Assembly: GCF_900104585.1 (NCBI RefSeq)
Contig: NZ_FNVX01000006.1
Coordinates: 186,001 to 250,000, forward strand
Direction: 5' to 3'
DNA from: Bacteroides ihuae
GTDB lineage: Bacteria; Bacteroidota; Bacteroidia; Bacteroidales; Bacteroidaceae
Length of the DNA: 64,000 bases
The position numbers and the translations under genes are program-made. Positions 45,959-55,640 of this stretch are shown here, piece after piece (the stretch's first letter is position 1; every line of letters starts with the position of its first letter). Under the pieces are notes generated by a model, which was not told where the DNA came from, ran no database searches, and worked only from the letters and a program-made list of their open reading frames with translations.

Positions 45959-45977
45959 TAAAAGAACGAAATTAGTT

Positions 45978-47876
45978 ATGAAGAATATAATAAAATCATT
46001 CATTATAGGGGCTGGAGCATTAAGCATCTTGTCATGTTCTGACTTCCTTGAGCAGACTTCTCCGTCTGAAATGACCGGTGGAACAGTTTTCAACTCTACA
46101 GCATATACTGCACAAGCTCTGAATAAGGTATACGCCGATTTGACATTGGATCACACCTATGGTGCCCGCATCCCTCTAAATTTCGCAACTAATTCAGACA
46201 TTGAATTAATTGATGGGTTAGGAGAAAATAATTCTATTGCCAATAACGAGCGAGGTGTCGGTAACTACAACCCAACCTCTAGCTGGACTAAGCTCAACGA
46301 TAACTGGACAGCATGTTTTGCTATTATTGAAAATGCTAATATTGTAGTAGAAGGTGTAGAAAATAGTGCTCTCATTGCAGAAGGAAATTCATCGAGAGAG
46401 AAAATGCTTATGTACAAAGGTGAAGCATTAACTATCCGCGCAATGGTTTATTATGACCTGATCAAGAATTATGGTGATATACCCATGAAGTTTGAAACGA
46501 CTAAAACTGACGGTTCAAATATCTACTTACCCAAAACCGACCGTGATGTCATTATGGCACGTTTAATTACGGATCTAGAAGAAGCAATTCCCTATCTTCC
46601 ATGGGCCGGCCAATCGGGTTACACTACCGAACGCATGACTAAAGGTTTTGCCCACGGATTACTAGCACGTATTGCTCTTTCTTATGCAGGCTATTCTATT
46701 CGTGAATCATCAGAATCGGGGTACGAGACGTTGGCCAACAGTGATGCTAACTACCCTACTCAACGCCCGGGAACAGAGAAGAGAACAGAGCTTTATAAGC
46801 TTGCATTAGGGCATTTGGATACAGTAATCGCAAATGGCACACACCGCTTAAACCCTAGTATTGCAAACGAATGGTATCTGATAAATCAACGTACATTAGA
46901 TCAAACTTATCGAGAAAACCTTTACGAAGTGGCCCACGGCCTTAATTATTCAGGTGAGATGGGCTATACCATTGGCGTTCGCTTGAACGGTATTACTACC
47001 ACTTACGGATATGGAAATTCTTCGGGCAAGGTGAAACTAACAGCTCCTTTCTTTTGGTCATTTGACCACAATGACTTACGTCGCGACTTAACTTGTGCTA
47101 CATACGAAATCAAACCCGATGGTAGTAACGTACCTGTTGAAACGATGCAAAGCAATTCGCCTTTTTCCATCTATGTAGCAAAATGGGATCCTAGAAAGAT
47201 GAATGATGAGTGGCGTTCTGCTTCAAAAGCTGCAACCGGAAAGATTGGATATGGCATTAATTGGGTTGCGATGCGATACTCAGACGTACTCTTAATGTAT
47301 GCCGAGGTACTAAACGATTTGAGTGGTGCCGACGTAGTAGGTCCTACTTGTGGATTAACGGCAAGAGATGCTCTGTTGCAAGTTCGCTCTCGTTCATTTG
47401 AATCAAGCCAACAAGCCGAAGTTCAAAGTTATGTTAACTCATTTGCAAGTGGCGATGCATTTTTCAATGCTATTGTTGACGAACGTGCTTGGGAGTTCGC
47501 TGGTGAAGCTGTTCGCAAATACGATTTGATTCGATGGGGATTACTTAGCTCCAAAATAGAAGAAGCAAAGGCTGAGTACACAGAACTTATACAAAAAGCT
47601 CCGTCTACACTGTACTACAAAATGAAATCTGATGACAGCAATGCTATTGACATGTCTAGCATCTGCTGGTATGAAATGCCTACAAACATCAGTGAATATA
47701 AAAGTGTAACTGGATGGGGTGACGAAAACCTAACAACAGGAACCAATATCGGTTATTTACCATATATCAGTTCGGGATTGAACAAAACGGTTAAAAATAG
47801 GCACCTATTGCCACTAGGAGCAACAACCATCTCCGATTCAAACGGAACATTACAGAACTCTTACGGATTTCAATAA
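45978..47876 (+). CDS. SusD/RagB-family outer-membrane glycan-binding lipoprotein
   Basis: 632 residues, lipobox SILSC with Cys20, exposed at the cell surface as a lid on SusC. The N-terminal SusD-like region has the usual FLEQTSPSEMTGG and LNKVYADLTLDHTYG; TPR helices follow (KGEALTIRAMVYYDLIKNYG), and the C-terminal RagB part has RYSDVLLMYAEVLNDL, AIVDERAWEFAGEAVRKYDL and the closing HLLPLGATTISDSNGTLQNS. It is in one operon with SusC (19-base gap) and the DUF5123-type lipoprotein (14-base gap). The ligand is presumably pectic oligosaccharide. Confidence 0.96.
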   Translation: MKNIIKSFIIGAGALSILSCSDFLEQTSPSEMTGGTVFNSTAYTAQALNKVYADLTLDHTYGARIPLNFATNSDIELIDGLGENNSIANNERGVGNYNPTSSWTKLNDNWTACFAIIENANIVVEGVENSALIAEGNSSREKMLMYKGEALTIRAMVYYDLIKNYGDIPMKFETTKTDGSNIYLPKTDRDVIMARLITDLEEAIPYLPWAGQSGYTTERMTKGFAHGLLARIALSYAGYSIRESSESGYETLANSDANYPTQRPGTEKRTELYKLALGHLDTVIANGTHRLNPSIANEWYLINQRTLDQTYRENLYEVAHGLNYSGEMGYTIGVRLNGITTTYGYGNSSGKVKLTAPFFWSFDHNDLRRDLTCATYEIKPDGSNVPVETMQSNSPFSIYVAKWDPRKMNDEWRSASKAATGKIGYGINWVAMRYSDVLLMYAEVLNDLSGADVVGPTCGLTARDALLQVRSRSFESSQQAEVQSYVNSFASGDAFFNAIVDERAWEFAGEAVRKYDLIRWGLLSSKIEEAKAEYTELIQKAPSTLYYKMKSDDSNAIDMSSICWYEMPTNISEYKSVTGWGDENLTTGTNIGYLPYISSGLNKTVKNRHLLPLGATTISDSNGTLQNSYGFQ

Positions 47877-47890
47877 TAATTAGAGGAATT

Positions 47891-49516
47891 ATGAAAATAA
47901 ATAAAGTAAAATATAGAGTATTGTCAGTGAGCTTATTGCTCCTGACTGCTTTTATCGCTGCATCTTGCGACAATGCCAATGACTGGACGACAGACGACGC
48001 TTATAATCGCCTATTTCACACGACTTCAATCAGCATATCTCCTACAGCTACGGAAGCAATCGTTACTTGGAATGCGACGCCCAAATCCAGTTATTATATT
48101 ATCGAGGTAAGCAAAGATTCTTTGTATCAAGATGAAGTACAAAGTACCTCTTTGGTCTTTGGTGAAGACAAATCAATCACTAAATCACCTTATACACTCA
48201 CCGACCTTGATAGTGCAACCAAGTATTATATTCGCATTCGCTCTTGCTCGGAAACGCTCACTAATTCCAAATGGGGATACTACGAAAAGTATGCGTTTAG
48301 CACCAAATCTGAGCAAATCATGAGTTCAGTAGCTGCCGCTGATAAAACTTCTTCGACTGTTACTCTTAGATGGGAAGCCGGTAAAGCAGTCACCAGCCTT
48401 AAGCTCTTGAGTGGCGAGATCGTGGTTCAAACTATCGCATTGACGGCTGAAGACATAGCAAATGGATCCCTAACAGTAACCGCTCTAAGCCCACAAACGG
48501 CTTACACTGCCAGTATTTACAATGGTGAAGCAAAAAGAGGATCTGTTAACTTTGAAACATATCCGGATGTCCCAACATCTGATAAAATGATCTATCTTTC
48601 AGCAGGTGATTCTATCAACCAAACGTTGTTTGATGGGCTAGCATCTTACTCTTCTGCTACGTTGGCTATTCCTGCCGGTGTGCTGTTTGCCAATAACGAT
48701 GGATTGACTATTCCCGATGGATTGTCTGTCAACTTCTTTGGCTTACCGGGTGAGAGCAAAGCAATTCTGTCTATCAAAGCAATCACATTAAGCGCTAACC
48801 ATGCATCCATAAAATTCACGAACCTTGATATTACGGGTTATATTTACGAAAATGGGACAATCACTTCTGCCCTGAATTCTTATCTATTCAATCAATCAGC
48901 AGCAACTACCGTTAGTACTATTTCGTTTGATGATTGCTTAGTCCACGATTTTGCTAATACCCCATTCCGTTTACAAGGTTCTGAGGCTAAAACTATTGGA
49001 ACTTTATCCTTCAATAATTGCATTGTGACTAACTTGAAAGATAGCTACTACTTCATCAATGCTGATGCAAATAAGGTTGGTGTTATCAATAACATAAGCA
49101 TTACCAACAGTACCTTCAATGGAGTAGGTCGATTCATCCTTAGCAAGAGCACAAATACTGCAAGCATTCTGCTTGATCAATGTACCTTCTATAACATGAT
49201 TGCTAGTGGAAGATATTTCATCGATTTTGGTGGAACAAGTAATGGACCTTCTAACGGCATTGCAATAAGCAACTGTCTCTTTGCACTAACGCAAAGTGCT
49301 ACAGCAAAGGGTATTCGTAGTTCGGCTACTGCAACAGTAGAAAACAGCTATGTTACGTCCGACTGGGTATTTAGCTCAAACGCTATTTCAGGGGTAACGT
49401 CATATAATGGTACGTCAACAGATTTGTTTACAGATCCGACTACCGGTAACTTTAGTATTAAGGATAATTCCTTTAGTAGTTCAGAGACATGTGGTGATCC
49501 TCGTTGGAGAAATTAA
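47891..49516 (+). CDS. DUF4957/DUF5123-type surface glycan-binding lipoprotein
   Basis: 541 residues with lipobox IAASC, Cys26. Two fibronectin-type III-like modules (about 45-135, with TEAIVTWNATPKSSYYIIEV; and about 142-225) precede a beta-helical C-terminal region with repeated short rungs (SFDDCLVHDF, SFNNCIVTNL, SITNSTFNGVG, LLDQCTFYNMI, ISNCLFAL). The end FSIKDNSFSSSETCGDPRWRN is the DUF5123 signature. Such proteins take the SusE/SGBP place in pectin loci and are assumed to bind polymer at the cell surface. The beta-helix suggests affinity for galacturonan, but no catalytic residues are seen. It is third in the SusC operon. Confidence 0.88.
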   Translation: MKINKVKYRVLSVSLLLLTAFIAASCDNANDWTTDDAYNRLFHTTSISISPTATEAIVTWNATPKSSYYIIEVSKDSLYQDEVQSTSLVFGEDKSITKSPYTLTDLDSATKYYIRIRSCSETLTNSKWGYYEKYAFSTKSEQIMSSVAAADKTSSTVTLRWEAGKAVTSLKLLSGEIVVQTIALTAEDIANGSLTVTALSPQTAYTASIYNGEAKRGSVNFETYPDVPTSDKMIYLSAGDSINQTLFDGLASYSSATLAIPAGVLFANNDGLTIPDGLSVNFFGLPGESKAILSIKAITLSANHASIKFTNLDITGYIYENGTITSALNSYLFNQSAATTVSTISFDDCLVHDFANTPFRLQGSEAKTIGTLSFNNCIVTNLKDSYYFINADANKVGVINNISITNSTFNGVGRFILSKSTNTASILLDQCTFYNMIASGRYFIDFGGTSNGPSNGIAISNCLFALTQSATAKGIRSSATATVENSYVTSDWVFSSNAISGVTSYNGTSTDLFTDPTTGNFSIKDNSFSSSETCGDPRWRN

Positions 49517-49537
49517 AATATAACTATCCAATAAATG

Positions 49538-49569
49538 AAAGCCTCCGTTTGAGATATAACGGAGGCTTT
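49538..49569. terminator. Bidirectional terminator between the SusCD operon and the HTCS gene
   Basis: Arms AAAGCCTCCGTT/AACGGAGGCTTT, perfect 12 bp with an 8-base loop, T-rich on the right and A-rich on the left, placed between convergent genes. Confidence 0.85.
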
Positions 49570-49571
49570 AT

Positions 49572-52500
49572 TTATTTCTTCAAAGCAGCATCACGATACT
49601 CCGTTGGAGTCATATTAAACTTCTGTTTGAAGCACTTACTGAAATAGCGAGGATCATTAATACCCACCATATAAGAAATCTGGGTCATGTTGAACTCACC
49701 TGTTTCAATAAGTTGGGCGGCACGTTTGATACGCATCTCTTTAATGAATTCAATGGGCGCCAGTCCGGTGAGTGTTTTCAGTTTCTTAAAGAAGACTGAG
49801 CGGCTAACAGCAAGTTCACTCACTAAATCATCTACCACTAGTTCTCCATTATCCATGTTCTTCTCCATCATATCAGCCAGTTTATCCATAAATTTCCGAT
49901 CAATGGAAGACATCTCGGGTTGCCTATCTTCAATCTCCTCTCCTTCTCCCGCATTATAGCCCATCAGGTTATCCCGATAAAAAGCCTGAAGTTTATGACG
50001 TTGGTTAAGCAAATTCTCCACCCGAGCTTTTAAATAAGTGGCACTAAAAGGTTTAGTGATATAATCGTCAGCTCCATATCCTAGCCCTTCTAGTTTGCTT
50101 TCAATCGATGTTTTTGCCGTCAGTAACACGATAGGTATATGGCTGGTAGTCATATTGGCACGTAGCTCTTTCGTCATCTCAATTCCATCCTTCTCGGGCA
50201 TCATCACGTCACTAATAATCATATCCGGGAGGTATTTCAATGCCTTGCTCCAGCCTTCCATCCCATTGACGGCCTCAACTACAGTATACGCAGAAGAAAA
50301 AATACTCCGCAAAAAGAGGCGAAGTTCCGAATTGTCTTCTACCAACAGCATGACCTCTTTGCGGTTACCGGCCTCTTCCGCCGACAGGTCCGATTGTTTC
50401 TCTTGGGGTATTTCCGAGGTACAAATGCTACTAACATCTTTACTCAAAGAGACACTAACAGCAGAATCTTCAAGAATAAACTCCACAGTATCATCATAAT
50501 GTTCTCTACCTTTCAGGAAATCGATCTTAAAGCAACTACCTTCACCCAATTTACTATCGAGACTAATAGTGGCTTTGTGCATTTCAACTAACTCTTTCAC
50601 TAAAGAAAGTCCAATACCGGTACTAGATTGATTAAAGAAGTTTTTATCTACCAGATTTTCGAAGCGAATAAAAATAGACTTCCTCTTATTTTCAGCAATT
50701 CCAATACCTTGATCTTGCACCCCAACTGAGACGCTTTCAGCATCTTCGCGAATGAATACAGTAATCATTTTACCACTGGGCGTATACTTAAATGCATTCG
50801 ACAACAAGTTGAAGATGATCTTTTCAAATTTATCGGCATCCACCCACAACCAAAGCTCGTCTTTCTCTGTCTCAAACACAAAATCGATATGATTCTCTTC
50901 AGCCAGCGACTCAAAGTTCTCCATGATTTGTTGTACAAACGCAACCACATTAACCCTTTGCACCTGCATCTTCATCTTTTTATTTTGAATCTTCCTGAAG
51001 TCCAGAATCTGATTTACCAAACGGAGCATGCGACTAGTATTACGTTCTACAACCACCAGCTGCTCACGCGCATCATCGGGTAACTTCGAATTTTTAAGCA
51101 CATACTCCACCGGACCGGCAATCAAAGTAAGCGGCGTACGTAGTTCATGAGATATATTGGTAAAAAAACGTAGTTTGATGTCTGACACCTGTTGTTCTAC
51201 AGAAACCTCGTGCTTCAAACGATAAATGGTAAACAAAATGTAGACTGCCACAAAAATGATGAGCAAAATAAATGATACGTAAAGGAGGTAGGCCAAAGGC
51301 GTTTCCCAGAAAGAAGGAAGAACCACAATGTTAAGCGTACGAATATTCTCAACCCAAACCCCGTCGCTATTGGTTGATTTCACCTTGAAGGTATATTCTC
51401 CCTTAGGAAGGTTGGTATAAGTCGCATTACGTTGTTTATCAGCATAGGTCCAGTCCTTTTCAAAGCCCTCAAGCATATAAGCATATTGGATATTTCCGGG
51501 ATTTGTATAATCCAAAGCCGCATATTGAATGGTCACAATGTTTTCTTTATGAGACAATGTGAGCTCCGAAGTTTCGTCTAGACCCTGCTTCAATAGTTCA
51601 TTTTCACCAGGCACTATTTCCTGATTGGCTATCAACAGTTTAGAGAAAACGATAGGCGGTACATACTTACTCTTACGAATAGAGTCAGGATTGAATTTGA
51701 AGATACCATTACTCGCCCCAAATAAAATATTACCATCTGAGGTACTTGTAGAAGCCGCCTCGTTGAAGCGTACTCTAACCGGAAGGGTTTTGTCGTCGTA
51801 GTTTTCAAACCTATGCTCGGATGGAATAAATTTGCTTACTCCATTCTCTGTACTTATCCATAGGCTACCCTTGCGATCTTCACGGATGGAGAGAAGAACA
51901 TCTGATGGCAAACCGTCATCAACCGTATAAGCCTTAAACTTGGCTTTTCCATCTTTATCAATTGAAAGCAATTTATTTAGCCCGCCACCGAATGTCGCAA
52001 GATACAATTCATTCTTCTTGGTCAAGATTATCCAATGTACATCATTATTGCTCAAACTACTATTGTCACTTGGTATGCGAGAATAATGGTTGAAACGAAT
52101 TTCCTCTGGACTAACAAAATCTTCATTAAACGAGATAGCTCCATTCGTTGTTCCCACCCATAGATGCCCATTATTATCGGAAGTGATAAAACGGACTTTA
52201 TAACAATCATCTATCGGGTAGCCCTTCAGATTGTTGCGATGGTTAATGAAAATTGTATTGCCTTTTTTGTCTTTGCTCATATAGTTCAGTCCGCTAGCAA
52301 ATGTTGCAACCCATATTCTGCCGTGATGATCTTGGTATATACAATACACATTATTATTACTTAGACTATAGATATCATCAGCATCATACCGGTAACGAGT
52401 GAGTTTATACTTCAACTGGCCTATTTTCTCAGCTTTGATCAATCCGTCTCCTTTGGTGGCAATCCACAAGATACCATTCTTCTCTTGCATCAATGCATAG

Positions 52501-54011
52501 GTAACTCCTTGCAATGCGTTACCGGATTGGGCGATAATGCCAGACTCTGTGAGATAACCCAAGTAACTCCCATTCTTTCCATACACCCGTAGCATGCCAT
52601 CCTTTAGGCCAACCCATATATTTTTGTCGTGATCCTCATATAAAGCTCGCACTTCGTTGCTAAGCGATTCATAGTCATGCGGCACTGGCTTCTCCAGATA
52701 AAATTGTGAGGGAGAAAAGGTGATCTTCTCCAAGCCCTTGCTATGTGTACATATCCACAGGTTGCCTTGCCTATCCGAATAGACCGAATGAATTTTATTC
52801 GAAAAGCGCCAGTCTTTAGATCCCGGATCATCATAGAAAGGAACAAGACAGTTATTCTTTCTATCGAAAAACGAAAAGCCTCCTCCGTAGGGATGCACCC
52901 ATACGCATCCATATACATCTTCATGAATATGAAAAGCCGGACGGGCACGATCGGCGCCAGACGATTCTGTTTTCATCTGTTCTCGCTTCAATACTTTTGT
53001 AAGCGGGTTGAAGTGAACTACACAGCCCGGTTCTTTCTGCTCAAACCACACCTCAAAACTTTTATCAACATATACCGAAAGAATTGGCTTATCGGGCATT
53101 TGTTTATTATTGGCTGGCGAATAGTGTTCTATCTTTTTAGATTTGAGATCATACGTAAAGAAACCGTCGGTGGAAGTACTGATAATAAGCTCATTGATTC
53201 CCGCTGCATTAATGGAAACAATGTTCGACTTTGTCGGCATTTCAAGCAACTGAAAACGTAGTGTCTTTTTCTGATAGCGCCAAACCCGTCCTTTATCCGA
53301 ACCAAAGAAAAGCTCATTGCCATGCTCCAGAAAAGTATAAAACGCTTGATCTGAATGTGAATGCAATTTTTGCGCCTCTACAAAGTAAGAAACAGGCTTT
53401 TGTCCTCCAGGGTTAATCATACCCAAACCATTATCGGTCAACATCCACTCATTGCCGGCTTTATCTAAGTGAACGCTGAACACTCTTTGAGATGGAAATA
53501 GACCAGACTTTAATGAATAAATAGCAGAACTTAGTTTGCCGGTATGCGGATCAGTAACCACACGGATGGCTCCTTCATTTTCAGTAAGCAACCATGTAGT
53601 ACCGTTGGGTAATACACGAATAGAAGTTATGTTGAACGAACTCCCCTCGCCCGAAGCCGGTACCTGTTCAAATGTCTCTGTACGAGGATTAAACCGATGT
53701 GCTCTATTGTCATAAGATTGCACCCATATATAATCGTATTTATCTTCACAGATGTAATCTACACGATTATTTGTCAAGGTGATTTGATTCCCTTGGCGGG
53801 CTTTATATACTTTGAAAGAATATCCATTAAACTTATTGATGCCATCCCATGTAGCAAACCACATATTTCCTTTGCGATCTTGCAACACACTCATCACCGT
53901 ATTTTGGGATAAGCCATCTTCAGAAGAATAATGGGTAAATAGGCAGTTTTTTTGAGCCTGAGAGGAAATATAAATAAGTAACAATAAATATACGATACAG
54001 AATCTCTTCAT
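49572..54011 (-). CDS. Hybrid two-component system sensor-regulator (HTCS)
   Basis: 1,479 residues. Signal peptide (ends YISSQAQ); a periplasmic sensor of two-component propeller (Reg_prop) repeats to about residue 810, with unit ends such as GNMWFATWDGINKF and GHLWVGTTNGAISF; a Y_Y_Y domain at about 820-885 (YAYMLEGFEKDWTYAD). A membrane segment lies at about 905-930; the histidine kinase has its phospho-His at about 955 (HELRTPLTLIAGP). An ATPase domain follows; the receiver has its Asp near 1265 (SDVMMPEKDG); an AraC helix-turn-helix ends the protein (1380-1479). It detects an oligosaccharide in the periplasm and activates the locus. It is convergent with the SusC operon and divergent from the esterase gene. 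Confidence 0.97.
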   Translation of the reverse strand: MKRFCIVYLLLLIYISSQAQKNCLFTHYSSEDGLSQNTVMSVLQDRKGNMWFATWDGINKFNGYSFKVYKARQGNQITLTNNRVDYICEDKYDYIWVQSYDNRAHRFNPRTETFEQVPASGEGSSFNITSIRVLPNGTTWLLTENEGAIRVVTDPHTGKLSSAIYSLKSGLFPSQRVFSVHLDKAGNEWMLTDNGLGMINPGGQKPVSYFVEAQKLHSHSDQAFYTFLEHGNELFFGSDKGRVWRYQKKTLRFQLLEMPTKSNIVSINAAGINELIISTSTDGFFTYDLKSKKIEHYSPANNKQMPDKPILSVYVDKSFEVWFEQKEPGCVVHFNPLTKVLKREQMKTESSGADRARPAFHIHEDVYGCVWVHPYGGGFSFFDRKNNCLVPFYDDPGSKDWRFSNKIHSVYSDRQGNLWICTHSKGLEKITFSPSQFYLEKPVPHDYESLSNEVRALYEDHDKNIWVGLKDGMLRVYGKNGSYLGYLTESGIIAQSGNALQGVTYALMQEKNGILWIATKGDGLIKAEKIGQLKYKLTRYRYDADDIYSLSNNNVYCIYQDHHGRIWVATFASGLNYMSKDKKGNTIFINHRNNLKGYPIDDCYKVRFITSDNNGHLWVGTTNGAISFNEDFVSPEEIRFNHYSRIPSDNSSLSNNDVHWIILTKKNELYLATFGGGLNKLLSIDKDGKAKFKAYTVDDGLPSDVLLSIREDRKGSLWISTENGVSKFIPSEHRFENYDDKTLPVRVRFNEAASTSTSDGNILFGASNGIFKFNPDSIRKSKYVPPIVFSKLLIANQEIVPGENELLKQGLDETSELTLSHKENIVTIQYAALDYTNPGNIQYAYMLEGFEKDWTYADKQRNATYTNLPKGEYTFKVKSTNSDGVWVENIRTLNIVVLPSFWETPLAYLLYVSFILLIIFVAVYILFTIYRLKHEVSVEQQVSDIKLRFFTNISHELRTPLTLIAGPVEYVLKNSKLPDDAREQLVVVERNTSRMLRLVNQILDFRKIQNKKMKMQVQRVNVVAFVQQIMENFESLAEENHIDFVFETEKDELWLWVDADKFEKIIFNLLSNAFKYTPSGKMITVFIREDAESVSVGVQDQGIGIAENKRKSIFIRFENLVDKNFFNQSSTGIGLSLVKELVEMHKATISLDSKLGEGSCFKIDFLKGREHYDDTVEFILEDSAVSVSLSKDVSSICTSEIPQEKQSDLSAEEAGNRKEVMLLVEDNSELRLFLRSIFSSAYTVVEAVNGMEGWSKALKYLPDMIISDVMMPEKDGIEMTKELRANMTTSHIPIVLLTAKTSIESKLEGLGYGADDYITKPFSATYLKARVENLLNQRHKLQAFYRDNLMGYNAGEGEEIEDRQPEMSSIDRKFMDKLADMMEKNMDNGELVVDDLVSELAVSRSVFFKKLKTLTGLAPIEFIKEMRIKRAAQLIETGEFNMTQISYMVGINDPRYFSKCFKQKFNMTPTEYRDAALKK

Positions 54012-54074
54012 AAACTGAGCGTGCTTTACATGAATAAATGGCTGTAAAGGTACAAATTAAACAGATATTCGCAT

Positions 54075-54082
54075 TATCTTTG
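54075..54082 (+). promoter_or_regulatory. -7 promoter box TATCTTTG for the esterase gene
   Basis: Exact match to TAnnTTTG, 24 bases before ATG 54107. It excludes the in-frame ATG at 54038. Confidence 0.55.
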
Positions 54083-54106
54083 TTATCCTATTTAAGACAT
54101 AACACA

Positions 54107-55261
54107 ATGAAACGAATCGTCCTTTTTCTATTTCTTATTCTCTTATTTTTACCGTTAAAAAGCCAAAACAACGATAAGAAGATGTATGAAGTGACAAAAA
54201 ACATGCCCACTTTTTACAATAAAATAAAGCAGCAACTAACCTACCCCATGGCTTGGGGAAACGCAGCGGAAAAGAACTTTGACCGCTGGCGGATAGAGGC
54301 ACGCAGCGTATTAATGGACTGCATGCAAAACCTCCCTCCGGCACCTGATGCATATACTCAGGAAGTGGTAGCTACCCAGAAACGTAGTGACTACGAGGCA
54401 CGTAAAATTTCATTCAATGTGTCAAGTTGGAGTCGCATATCAGCCTATCTGCTTGTGCCCGAGGGAAAGGGTCCTTTCCCTGCCATTGTAATGCTGCACG
54501 ATCATGGTGCACACTTCACTATAGGAAAAGAAAAGATGGTCAGACCTTTCGACGTGTCACCTGAAGTGTTGGCCGATGCCGACGATTGGGCAGTGAAATG
54601 TTATGAGGGTCAATACACTGGCGATTATTTTGCTGCACATGGTTATGTTGTACTCGTTATTGATGCCTTGTTTTGGGGAGAACGCGGACAAAAAGAGGGA
54701 GCCGATTACAACGGCCAACAGGCATTGGCATCCAATTTATTGCAGATGGGTACTTCGTGGGGAAGTGTGATTACGATGGACGATGTACGCAGTGTTGATT
54801 TCTTAGCTACTCTCCCCGAAGTCAATCCGAATAAAATAGGGAGTCTCGGCTTCTCTATGGGGGCTTACCGTTCATGGATGCTCTCTGCTGCTACCGACCG
54901 CATCAAAGCTTCAGCCTCTGTTTGTTGGATGAACACGACTGATTCATTGATGACACTTAGCAACAACCAAAACAAAGGAGGTTCGGCTTATTCAATGATT
55001 GTTCCGGGCATCCGCCGATACATGGATTATCCACACGTAGCTTCTATAGCTTGTCCCAAACCTTCTTTGTTTTTCAATGGAACGAGAGACAAGCTCTTTC
55101 CCGTTGCCGGTGTACAGAGCGCATACAACACTATGCACCAAGTATGGAGTAGCCAAAAAGCGGATGATCGACTAGTTACTAAATTCTGGGACGAGAAGCA
55201 TTTCTTCAACAAAGAAATGCAGAAGGAAACACTACTCTTCTTTGACAAGTGGCTGAAATAA
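54107..55261 (+). CDS. Secreted alpha/beta-hydrolase esterase, possibly pectin methylesterase (CE19-like)
   Basis: 384 residues from ATG 54107 (MKRIVLFLF), signal peptide ending LPLKSQN. A hydrolase of the Abhydrolase_7 / dienelactone type: PAIVMLHDHGAHFTIGKEKM for the oxyanion side, nucleophile S250 in LGFSMGAYRSW, acid in NGTRDKLFP and His in WDEKHFFNKE. Size and layout resemble acetyl-xylan-esterase-like proteins and, as I remember it, the Bacteroides CE19 pectin methylesterase. Its position beside the HTCS and the CE12-CE8 fusion favours a pectin esterase. The exact ester is inference. It has its own promoter and a terminator near 55523-55551. Confidence 0.8.
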   Translation: MKRIVLFLFLILLFLPLKSQNNDKKMYEVTKNMPTFYNKIKQQLTYPMAWGNAAEKNFDRWRIEARSVLMDCMQNLPPAPDAYTQEVVATQKRSDYEARKISFNVSSWSRISAYLLVPEGKGPFPAIVMLHDHGAHFTIGKEKMVRPFDVSPEVLADADDWAVKCYEGQYTGDYFAAHGYVVLVIDALFWGERGQKEGADYNGQQALASNLLQMGTSWGSVITMDDVRSVDFLATLPEVNPNKIGSLGFSMGAYRSWMLSAATDRIKASASVCWMNTTDSLMTLSNNQNKGGSAYSMIVPGIRRYMDYPHVASIACPKPSLFFNGTRDKLFPVAGVQSAYNTMHQVWSSQKADDRLVTKFWDEKHFFNKEMQKETLLFFDKWLK

Positions 55262-55350
55262 ACAATTTCTTGTCAATAGCAGGTTTACTAATTATTAACG
55301 GGTGAAGAACTTAGTGATAAAAAAAGTTATCTATCAAGAGTTCTTTCGAT

Positions 55351-55460
55351 AACAAATGATGCCATCGTTAAAGTGCAACCGTCTTTTTGTGAAACACAAC
55401 CGTGCAGTTGACCAAACACAACCGTCCTTTTCACTGTTCTCTACCGTTCTTTTGGACAAA
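55351..55460. repeat. Tandem repeat, period exactly 22 bp, four or more units
   Basis: Units begin at 55373, 55395, 55417 and 55439 and share CACAACCGTnCTTTT loosely; a faint earlier unit begins near 55351. It lies in the 379-base gap between convergent esterase genes, most of which it fills together with the terminator. Confidence 0.65.
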
Positions 55461-55522
55461 AAGTACCAGAAGATTCGTCTCTTTCTAACTCTTCAAACGA
55501 TCATGATCAGGTAGGTAACAAA

Positions 55523-55551
55523 AAAACAGGGAACTTTTGGCTCCCTGTTTT
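55523..55551. terminator. Terminator between the convergent esterase genes
   Basis: Perfect arms AAAACAGGGA/TCCCTGTTTT with a 9-base loop, A-rich on one side and T-rich on the other. Confidence 0.8.
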
Positions 55552-55640
55552 AACTCTATTTTAATTTGAATATATATTATCAATAACAATACAAAGATAA
55601 CACATGATAGTCCGAAAAGCAAGTTTCCGGAACAAAAAAA

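Noticed and set aside
50095..50499. 134-codon plus-strand frame opposite the HTCS gene
   Set aside because: Antisense shadow of the strongly coding HTCS frame, no motif and no promoter.
52743..53261. 172-codon plus-strand frame opposite the HTCS gene
   Set aside because: Antisense shadow; the minus-strand propeller repeats explain the sequence.
55351..55460. CRISPR array
   Set aside because: Period is only 22 bp, with diverged units and no distinct spacers; no cas genes anywhere in the window.
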